From Ariolimax columbianus (Eukaryota > Mollusca > Gastropoda > Stylommatophora > Arionidae): a stretch of DNA of 64,000 nucleotides. Numbering within the stretch: position 1 is the stretch's first letter; each line of letters begins with the position of its first letter. Location of the stretch: positions 12,948,196 to 13,012,195 of the forward strand of contig JAVGWX010000019.1 of assembly GCA_036924085.1 (NCBI GenBank), read 5' to 3'. Below the pieces are notes generated by a model. It was not told the origin of the DNA. It searched no databases and worked only from the letters and a program-made list of their open reading frames with translations. Both the position numbers and the translations under genes were made by a program. Of the stretch, positions 55,641 through 64,000 are shown one piece after another.

Positions 55641-58204
55641 ATCTGGCCACTGTTGCTGAAACAACATACACATTTATTCAGTATTTCCTGATTAACTTTG
55701 TTGTAGCGCGTTCGCTTTTCACCGAAGTACCCGGTTCAATTTCTTCTATCTGCACACTGTAGTCGATTTAGTGATAATTGAATATCTGACTTACAGTTAA
55801 GAAAGAAGAAGGCGCAGAGGAAGGGAACTAGCTACCTACTACTTTGACCTTTACGTGCTGGTAATGTAATTTAAATATAATGTTGGACCTATAGTCCGAC
55901 ATCTGGAGTACCAGGTAAATGATGTTTATGAGTTTCTGCTGTGAGACTACCTTTGAAAGTACTTCAAAGTTACGCCTGTGTCCATTAATTCCTTCCTACA
56001 ATTACAGATAGGTAGATCTAATTTTAAAATGTCATACACTCACATTAGAACAAAAACAGGCAGAAGATAGTAGTAGTCCAATGGCAGACACTGCTGTTGT
56101 GGATGAAGTGTTAGAGGCTTCACTGTACTAGGTCTCAACTTTAAATGAGATGGAGTGGTCAGCCGGTTTTCTTTTCTCAACAGTAAACCAGGTATTAATT
56201 CCAATCCAGGTCGACTGGAACGTGTTGGTAACCGACATCGAACAATTTATACTTGTCTTGTTAAACGAGTGCTGAAGCGTTTTGTTAATGAGAAGACTTT
56301 GTTTGTTTAGCATGTTCTTACAACTCATGCAATGTCAACACCTGTATCAAGCTGTGCACAGAACAGTTCATTTCATCTACACCTGTATCAAGCTGTGCAC
56401 AGAACAGTTCATTTCATCTACACAAATACACGACAACTATAATATACATCATTTACAATTACAAATACATATTTTACCTTTATTGCCAGCAGTCGACGTC
56501 AGCAAATGGATTAAGTTCAGACGGCGATGAGTGCGGACGGGCAAAACGACCCTCACAAAGAATCCATTCTATCAATACTTAATACAGACTTCGATTTCTC
56601 TTGTATTGTATTTTTCTCCGAATATTTCTGCGAGAGTAGCGAACAAAACTTGTGGTGTGGCACTCGTGTTCTGACAACAGATGCGTGCCACCTCTGGTGT
56701 AATGTTTACCGCCCTTCTCTGCGGTATCTATCAGTGGTCTCACTCAACCTCGAGGATTCAAAATCGATCTGTCACGACCAGGAATGGATGACAGACGACA
56801 GGAAGCAGGGAGCCTAGACACAATCTATTCCATTAACGGCAGGTACCAGCTTTGTTATGGAAGACGGTGTTGCATCAGAAATAAAAATAAGAAGTTAGGT
56901 AAACAATTGTTCAGTGAGGTGCTCCTAAACCTCAAAGCGGCATGTAACCAATAAATAAATGATCAAGACCGGAGGAGAAATTGGAAACCACTTCAAAGTC
57001 TAACGCACGCGGCTAAGGTGACATGCGTATTCAAGGCTTCGCATTGTACGAACCTGGTTTATTGTTTGCATTTGTGGGCATGCATGTTTTATGTAATCTA
57101 AGACTAGGGATGAGAAATATGTTTAGGATTTATGCTCCAGGTACAAAAATGAAAGAGCTAGACGTAGATGCTAACGAACTTTTTTGGAACGGTTGTGTAA
57201 CATGCTGGAAGGTATTGGGGAATGTTTCTTGAAAATCTGATTTCTAAATGTGCAAAGGTGAATTTATTATCAAATTAATACTACTTCCAAATCTGCTATT
57301 CATTATTTGTGTTATGTTTTAGCTGTTGCACATTATGACCCCGTCAGTCTGACTTTGAAATTCGGTGAAGAGAAAGACTGAAATGACAATAGGATATTGT
57401 GTGTCTTTAAAACTGAGGGCGATATACGCGATGTGGTAAACTGTGCGTGTACATACGACACAGGCCCTGAAATGTCACGAATTTCTTTCAAATCATCACA
57501 CCAACCTGGTGCCAGAGATAGGGTATCACCTGTTCTAAGATCATTCTACTGTATGCAAACAATACACATAAGGCGAGGCTGAGGCGGTGCTGAAGAACAA
57601 CACAATGTGCATAAAGACAGGGAGTCGTGTATGTCCAGATACCGTTTTGCAACAAAACAAAAAAAGGAAACATGTGTTAAGACCAAAAGAACCATAAGAA
57701 AGAGGTTTGTGACAAAAGGAAAGTATGAGAGGCAATACGGGTAGAGTGAATACCACTACGTGCAAGATTACTCTGTACACATACTCATTTCACGAGCAAG
57801 TCTTTTCTGTTAGTAATTTGCTACCTAATTACATTCGATTTATGGAAAGTAGTAAGGCAGAAAGAAGGGAACTGGTGAACTCACATCACCAAAGTTTATA
57901 AGTCGTGTACGTCACTCACAACCCATCTTCATGGGCATTTTTGATTTCCTAATTAATGTAGGAGAAACAAAACGGCAAATATGCGTGCTTTACAGTGGGA
58001 TAATCCGAAGAACAGCGCAGATCTGTCCGGAAATGTGTGCTTCCTCTACATAGTATATCTACAAGTACAGGGAAATTTGTGGAAATACAAGTTACAAATG
58101 GAATAATCGACCTCGAGATTTAGAACACGTGTTGATTGTTATTGTATTACCAGGCCCAGTGGTGTCTCTATATATCAAGCGTTTGGATAGAGGAGACTAA
58201 CGTC
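55641..58204. other. No recognisable gene; one short duplication
   Basis: About 2.6 kb of mostly unique sequence. 56337-56420 is a 41 bp unit (cacctgtatcaagctgtgca then cagaacagttcatttcatct a) present twice. Text near 56068-56117 (gcagacactgctg ... tggatgaagtgttag) recurs near 60785-60815, hinting at another weak dispersed family. No frame is recognisable. Confidence 0.45.
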
Positions 58205-58612
58205 TGGTCAAGCAAAACATAATGATCGCACAATGTTAATCAGGTTAAGCCTAAACATAATGATCGCACAATGTTAATCATGGTCAGGCTAAACATAATG
58301 ATCGGACAATGTTAATCAGGGTCAGGCTAAACATAATGATAGCACAATGTTAATCAGGGTCAGGCTTAACATAATGATTGCACAATGTTAATCAGGGTCA
58401 GGCTAAATATAATGATCGGACAAAGTTAATCAGGGTCAGGCTAAATATAATGACCAGACAATGTTAATCAAGGTCAGGCTAAACATAATGATCGGACAAT
58501 GTTAATCAGGGTCAGGCTAAATATAATGATCGGACAATGTTAATCAGGGTCAGGCACACCATAATGATCGGACAATGTTAATCAGGGTCAGGCTAAATAT
58601 AATGACAAAGAG
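58205..58612. repeat. 38 bp satellite, about 10.5 copies
   Basis: gggtcaggctaaacataatg then atcggacaatgttaatca, with variants atcgcac, gaccaga and ctaaatat. gtcagg starts at 58321 and 58359, 38 bp apart. Confidence 0.95.
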
Positions 58613-58867
58613 CCCCACCTCATTTGCAAGCATCCTCCCTGAAAACAGGCTGTTTCATGGCAGTCTGACTAACGCGATGTAGATCGACGTTATTCCCGTG
58701 GTAGTGAGCGACACTTAGATCAATCCAATCATACCATACATAACATCAAGGAGGATCCCTATCCATTCCATCAGCACTCTTGGAATGTGAGGAAAGCTAC
58801 TGCAACCCGCCACATATCGCTCTCTTCAGGGCGCACCAGCGAGTAAAGTTACTCATCATGCGCATTT

Positions 58868-58898
<31 letters not shown>

Positions 58899-58905
58899 GC
58901 ATATC
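58613..58905 (+). mobile_element. Rep-2 dispersed repeat, copy 3, with (AAC)n end
   Basis: Reverse complement matches 27710-27975 and 5765-6012. Blocks here: ctgaaaacaggctgtttcat, gtggtagtgagcgacac, ggaatgtgaggaaagctact and gcaacccgccacat. It ends in aacaacaacaacaacaacga (58868-58900). The simple-repeat end suggests retroposition with a trinucleotide tail. Confidence 0.72.
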
Positions 58906-59159
58906 GAGAATTTCTGAATGTGACATAAAGATATGATCTTACAAGTGGAAAGATATCAACAAACATATGCGATGATTCATGAAGTCTACATTAACCCGGA
59001 CGTGCTCAAAGCTGTTGATAGTTCAACCAATAACTGTACAGGCTTACTTACCTGGGCAACTCTTTTCTACTCACTCTGTGCTATTGAAATTTGCCAAACA
59101 GAATGCATTTGTTCTGTCTGCTTTCTACCAAATAAAATCGTTCCCATTTCTCAAAATCT

Positions 59160-59365
59160 GCCTTTTTTTGTCATTCCAGCGGACTTGAGGTCATCTTGGG
59201 AGTCTGAATCCTTGACTCTTGAATTCCCATGATTTTGGTGGAACTCGTTCTTCTGTGATTCTGCAGACGTGACCAAGCCAGTGCAGCTTAGCGTTGTTCC
59301 ACTCTAGTCTGAAGTGGCTGGATTTAATGATCATCATGAATTGTCTGATTGCTAACCTTGTCTGT
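59160..59365 (-). pseudogene. LINE-O, RT C-terminal tail, antisense (distal part)
   Basis: The minus strand reads RLEWNNAKLHWLGHVCRITE then ERVPPKSWEFKSQGFRLPR. The pattern LRWLGHVxRMxxxRIP marks a LINE tail. It continues across the SINE-A insertion at 59378-59737 into 59750-59850. Confidence 0.65.
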
Positions 59366-59377
59366 TCTTGTTACTTG

Positions 59378-59737
59378 CCTTGGCTTGGCTTCTTTCATTC
59401 ACAATCTCCCACTACCAAACCCTGAAAGGGCTTAAGTAGCATAATGTAGTCCAGTGAACGGAATGCGTTGTGTCGTAGTTTACAACTTGACTGCGATATT
59501 TGCACCTTTCGATCCAACACATCCGACTTCAGCAAGCATCTTTTGAGTACCGGGTTAGCATTCCCTCTTCAATCCCTTCTCCTTAGCCAGTCTGCCATGC
59601 TGCAGCCTGTTATCCATGATCACCACGTGGAGGTGTAGAAGTGTCTTGGCATCTCTGGTTCGCTGGCCCTGACGCTAGCAGTCAGCTTTGGGTCGCTGAC
59701 CACTGCAGCTCATGCGCTGCTCAGCATCTAGATCTTG
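59378..59737 (-). mobile_element. SINE-A copy h, full length, inserted in LINE-O
   Basis: 360 bp bounded by exact 12 bp tcttgttacttg at 59366-59377 and 59738-59749. On the minus strand it starts caagatctagatgctgagca, carries gagctgcagtggtcagcgac, and ends ttgtgaatgaaagaagccaa gccaagg (split here), the GCCAAG-type tail. Defines the element ends together with copies a and g. Confidence 0.93.
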
Positions 59738-59749
59738 TCTTGTTACTTG

Positions 59750-59860
59750 AGTCCCCTTTCCTAAGTAACTTCAGAAATTTGGATCTGGTTGTTGTGGTTT
59801 GTTGTCAATGCCTAGCACTCACATTTTTGTTGTTTACGACAGGTACAACGTTCTGGCTGT
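59750..59860 (-). pseudogene. LINE-O proximal part
   Basis: On the minus strand, RSKFLKLLRKGDS borders the 12 bp site. After the SINE the strand continues with EQTRLAIRQFMMIIKSS, which resembles the RTRLAIAxSAMxxL block expected before the LINE-O tail. Frames are shifted; moderate support. Confidence 0.45.
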
Positions 59861-60984
59861 GTGCTATTCTATTTGTTGTGCTACTTATTTCTGTTTTGCT
59901 AAGAAGTTCTCTGTTTATGGCTTGGATCAATCTATCTGCTGCTCTCTGAGTGAGTACATGTACTTGGGCGCCCCCAATATATGCTCAGTGTCTTTGATTT
60001 ATAAAAGTGCTGACGACATCACGAACTCCACAGAGCGTCTCTAAAATGTTCCCATGATCTCGTCGACTAGAAAAAGCTATCAGACCATGAAAGAACTCCG
60101 ACATGTCCGACTGTCAAACTGAGTACGTAAATATTCGAACTTGGTACATTGGGAGTGTAATCTGAGCTGACAAACCCCAAGCGAACGAATCTTCAATTTA
60201 TATAAAGTAATGTATGTGTCCAAATATTACAGGAAAGATGAAACATGGAAATCCTAAAGTCAAAACAGGGACAACACGTGACGTCACATTCTAAGAGCAG
60301 ATCAAGTTGATTTTCAGATTAAAAGTTGTTATTACCTGATTATAAATCGCATACATGTATACATGTGGGTACACAATCAGAGCAAATAATAATTTATGTT
60401 CTTCATTCCAAAAAAGTGTTGACAGTGAAAACCAAGTCCTAGTACATGAGCAACTTTATCAGTGGTCGGCATGTGCAGAAAATGGGCATCGAAACAAGCA
60501 AGATTGGGAACAAGAAGTGATTACTGGTTCAAAACATCGCATGCAGCTTTATTTATAATGTATGTTGTTTTTACATTTAGACATATTATCATACTATTAA
60601 TTACGCTGTTGTTGGAGACATACATGATTAGGGATTCATATCAAATGGCAGATAAAACAAACACGATTCATGTTGCTGGGAAGCTGACATCGATAAAAAG
60701 GTTTGCTTTGGACAAACCCGATTTAGGTTATCAACGTTCTTGATAGTCATTTCAGAAGAAGTGGGGAAGTAATAGTAGTCACAGGACAAACACTGCTGTG
60801 GATGAAGTGTTAGGGAAAAAAGAGCACCTGTATAAACCAATTAAAGCTAAATCATATATATATATATATACACACACATGCACCAAAATCGTCATAAAAT
60901 TCCACATTCCACAAGGTATAAATGTTCATATGCTGAATGATGGGGATTTCACATGCCTTCCTGTCTCAGATGACTTTTAAGCTG
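59861..60984. other. No recognisable gene
   Basis: Unique sequence. Frames of 67-102 codons are unrecognised. A short (TA)n(CA)n run lies at 60855-60880. Confidence 0.4.
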
Positions 60985-61975
60985 TGCGGTTTAGTAGCGT
61001 AGTGGTCCCAACACTCTTCAGCATAATGTTTGCTGCCATGTTCAGCGATAGCTCTCAGGGTTGTATTTATAACGAAGTGGAACTGAAATGCAACACTGCC
61101 GGAAAACATATATTTTCAATCGCAGAGGACTGTAGACTCACTCTAATGTAAAGGACACAACCATCTCTAACTTACGTAGCGCCTGATGACTGTGTCCTCG
61201 CTGCCAGCACTGAAAGTGACATGCGGATACATGTAAACCAGTTCTCTACAGCCTGTGACAATTTCGGTTTTACAATTTATAAAAAAAAACCACACAACCT
61301 ATGTCATGTTTCAGCCTGCCCGGAATGACGCATATCGCGACTCAGATATCAGAGTCAAGAACGAGCGCCCCAAATCAGTAGGCAGCTTCGTTTACCTTGG
61401 CAGCACGCTCCCTGAAGAAACTACCATTGCCTAAGAGGTCGGAAGCAGAATCTTTAAGGTTCAGTGCTGTTTTTGGGAGACTCCGCAACAGCGTCTGGAT
61501 TCGACGGCGTCTCTGACGACTTGATACGAAAAAGCCTACCAAGACGTAGTGTCTACCACCCTTCTGTTTGCCAGTGAGGCGTAGACTGTGTACAACCGAC
61601 GTGCTGGAAAAAAAACCACTTTCATACACGTTACCTATGTAAATTGTTGAGAATACAGTGACAGGATATTGTACCAGGCATAGAGATCCTTAGGAAGGTG
61701 AAAATGCCACATACTGTTATAGAAGATCTAGATCAGGTGGGCTGGTTAAGTCTTGCGCATGCCAGACAACCGTCTCCCCAAACAACTAATGTATGGTGAG
61801 CTGAAAGAGGGCATGCGTCTGGTCGGTGGTCAAAAAAAGCGCTTCAAAGACTTCCTCAAAATATCTCTGGCACGCTTCAACATCGATAAAAACTCAAGAG
61901 AATGCACGAGACAGGACCGCCAGACATGGTGTAGAACCACCATCAGGGGCACCTTCATTGCTTAAGAACGCCGGA
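60985..61975 (+). pseudogene. LINE-H, RTE-like RT relic
   Basis: VVVPTLFSIMFAAMFSDSSQ (61000-61060; normally CVLAPTLFSIxFSAML), then VAPDDCVLAASTESDMRIHV (61177-61235; the FADDCxLxA site with FA altered), NQFSTACDNFGFTI, ERPKSVGSFVYLGSTLPEET (61360-61425), and the tail RMPDNRLPKQLMYGELKEGM, VGGQKKRFKDFLKISLARFN and RQDRQTWCRTTIRGT (61753-61965). A clear order of a known RTE-like tail type (LPKxLxYGEL...GGQxKRxKDxLK). Several stops and frameshifts. Confidence 0.85.
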
Positions 61976-62774
61976 TCTCCGAGCCACTGAAAAACGTACT
62001 GTGTGAAAAGATAAAAAGATAAACTAACTGATACTCACATATCAAAATCGGACCTTACATGCTGCATATGTGGAAGTTGTTTCTTTGCTAGAATTGAACT
62101 ACAGCTACCCACAGACTCGCGGTGAGGGGCAACACACAATATCTGATTGCTGTTGTCAACATCGTTTACGATGGACGGCTTTTATTGCTAGTTATTGTTG
62201 GTTAAGCTAATAGGACTGATATTGACTAATTAAGGAATACAATTACCAAATGTGATACACACTTCTATGTGCTTAGTGTTGGCAATATGCAAATCGTTGT
62301 CGTTTTTCAGCTAGTGTGTCATGGCAGAGTTTATCTAACACGGAACATTAAATGTACATGCATCAGACAGAAATGTACATATGTTTGGGAATATATATAT
62401 AACAAATCAGTTAGCATACACTATGACAAGACTGGAAAAAAATGGTTTTGAGAAAATAGAACAAAGGAATGGAAGGGAAAGAAAGACAGAAGGAGACTCT
62501 TCTGGTCAGTTGAACATGTTGTTACGCTAATGGTTCTACATCGGAAATTGAAAAGAACAATATTGATTGCAGGTTTTTGAAAGACAATATGGCCAGCGAT
62601 GTGTGGCTTTGTTATTCATTAGTTTACACCTGGAAGATTTATTTCTGCACGTTAATCAATAGCTCACATCACAAATACATCATTCAAATTGTCACTAAAT
62701 AATTCACTTCTTACACATTCTGTTATACCAGTTTTTCAATAGTTTACATCAAAAATACATCATTCAAATTGTAT
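61976..62774. other. No recognisable gene; one approximately 80 bp direct repeat
   Basis: Text from caatagctcacatcacaaat to acatcattcaaattgt near 62657 recurs about 80 bp on, near 62737. Otherwise unique. Confidence 0.45.
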
Positions 62775-63093
62775 TTCAATAATTTACTTTCCGGCCAAGA
62801 TGGAGTTTTAGTGAACCAACAGTTATAATTCGCTCGAGGTTAAGTCCGCACTGTAAGATGGATGTTCAAATTAGCAATAGTGGATCAATTTTCTCATGGA
62901 TCGTATGGGGTCTGACATTGTCATGATGGAGCAGTACTCCTCTAGTCAGCGAACACGGGGGTTTTCTTTGAATAGCATCTCGATGCAACAGAACTTTACA
63001 GTAAGATACATCAATCACAAGGTCAGCTTTCTTTTGAAAATTGACAAACAGTAAGTACTCTGTGAGAATACCACAGCATTGTAAACATAACAT
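62775..63093 (-). pseudogene. Mariner-type transposase relic, antisense
   Basis: Frame from 63093: FQKKADLVIDVSYCKVLLHR, DAIQRKPPCSLTRGVLLHHD and NVRPHTIHEKIDPLLLI, then a stop. After a shift, HPSYSADLTSSEL and GSLKLHLGRK. These match the mariner order ...LTRGVVLLHDNARPHTA...HPPYSPDLAPSDYHLF..LKxHL. The second Asp (HDN) and third Asp (ADL) are kept, but only 76 nt separate them, about 25 codons where the D,D34D spacing expects 34, so eight or nine codons are lost. No terminal inverted repeats located. Dead copy. Confidence 0.82.
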
Positions 63094-63473
63094 TCCTTGC
63101 TGATAGGGTTAATTTAAATTTCCTATAGGCAGATGAAGAAAGATTTTTCTGTTATATTGAAGCCCACTCTGAAGGAAGAAGTTCTTAATATTCTTAGCAG
63201 AAAGTTATTTTACCCCATCAATCCCCTACTCCTTTTTTCTCTTCCCCACGATCCTGAAAATAGTACAACACCAGGTACTTCTTTCATTGTACACTCTGGG
63301 AGCATGGACTCAATTGTCTTTCCAGGATGGGCACGTGCATGTGCCACCTAGCTTCTGCTACATGCAGTAATCACAAAGGTGGATGTTGTTGTCACATAGT
63401 AACACCTTTAAACACTACTAATTACATGTGTAATCTGTCTTCTATTAGTATCTGACCTAACTACTGACTAACC
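63094..63473. other. No recognisable gene
   Basis: Unique sequence. The 72-codon frame at 63133 is unrecognised. Confidence 0.4.

Positions 63474-63546
<73 letters not shown>
63474..63546. repeat. (AT)n microsatellite
   Basis: About 36 uninterrupted at dinucleotides. Confidence 0.97.
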
Positions 63547-63550
<4 letters not shown>

Positions 63551-64000
63551 TACTGTAACAGATCTTTGCTGTGTAGATTTACAAGGGATATGATTTTTAG
63601 ACATCTTTTATTAAAGTTATAAAGGTTGGGAGTGGAGCACTGACAGTCAGTATCCATTCATTTGTTTTATCGAATTGAACTAAGGAAGCAAGCCAGTGCA
63701 GATGTACTCAAATCCTGATATAAGGAATGTATGGAATGCATAGCGTTGTTTTCAAAGCCACGCAGGTGTTGACCTACGTAACATAGACGTGTTTTTGCTT
63801 AACAACAAGACGATTGTTACCGTGTGATCAGTAGTGACGATTGAAACTGGAATGCTGTTAACAGGTTTTTTTTCTAAATCTCGGGGAGAAAAACCTAGGT
63901 ACGAGATCATACTACCCGAGTCGTTAGCGCATCACGTGATCTGAAATAAAAAAGCCCGGATATAGATAGTAAGCAGAGCCAGAATCAGATTAATTTCGGG
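63547..64000. other. No recognisable gene
   Basis: Unique sequence to the window end. Confidence 0.4.

Noticed and set aside
56527..56817. 96-codon frame as a host gene
   Set aside because: No family resemblance, no splice or codon evidence, and length within chance expectation for this window.

Overview
This is 64 kb of repeat-rich, intron-style metazoan DNA. I recognise no intact host gene. The window is built from decayed retroelements of many lineages, short interspersed elements with target-site duplications, one DNA-transposon relic and about twenty tandem-repeat arrays. Non-LTR retrotransposons of the RTE-like and RNase H-bearing I/Jockey-like kinds, a GIY-YIG Penelope-like element, tRNA-derived SINEs and long simple repeats together suggest a large invertebrate genome. 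A mollusc, perhaps a gastropod, is my best guess, but that is inference from repeat style and not from any marker gene.

Layout. 1-5.2 kb: an AT-rich array, then LINE-B split by a younger LINE-A insertion, then LINE-D. 5.7-13.9 kb: minisatellites and microsatellites (26, 82, 18 and 52 bp units, (TA)n, (CTAT)n/(CTGT)n) with an antisense LINE tail, one copy each of two dispersed families (Rep-1, Rep-2) and a SINE-A copy. 14-22 kb: SINE-1 and SINE-2 copies, a 47-49 bp satellite hit by SINE-1, a LINE tail (LINE-E) and a 59 bp satellite. 21.8-24.6 kb: three SINE-A pieces around a second LINE-A copy. 25-28.3 kb: Rep-1, antisense LINE-L and LINE-N, Rep-2 and four short-unit arrays. 29.7-34.5 kb: two antisense SINE-A copies, then LINE-C, which carries a SINE-A insertion and a 34 bp minisatellite grown inside its reverse transcriptase. 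35-37.7 kb: LINE-J running into a 2.2 kb 15/18 bp satellite. 38-41.5 kb: two Penelope-type termini, two SINE-4 copies and a 26 bp satellite holding a templated insertion. 42-50.3 kb: SINE-2, a 66/67 bp satellite, a Penelope-like element with a GIY-YIG domain and a hammerhead-like motif, then LINE-K, SINE-3, LINE-I and LINE-F. 51-64 kb: Rep-1, LINE-G, LINE-P, a 38 bp satellite, Rep-2, LINE-O with SINE-A inside, LINE-H and a mariner relic.

Nothing here works as a pathway. The story is nested insertion and local amplification. LINEs supply the machinery for SINEs, SINEs land in LINEs and satellites, and short pieces of retroelement coding sequence appear to have been amplified in place into tandem arrays. 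The very long open frames in the satellites come from repeat units and are not genes. Family names (LINE-A to LINE-P, SINE-A, SINE-1 to SINE-4, Rep-1, Rep-2) are labels used only here.
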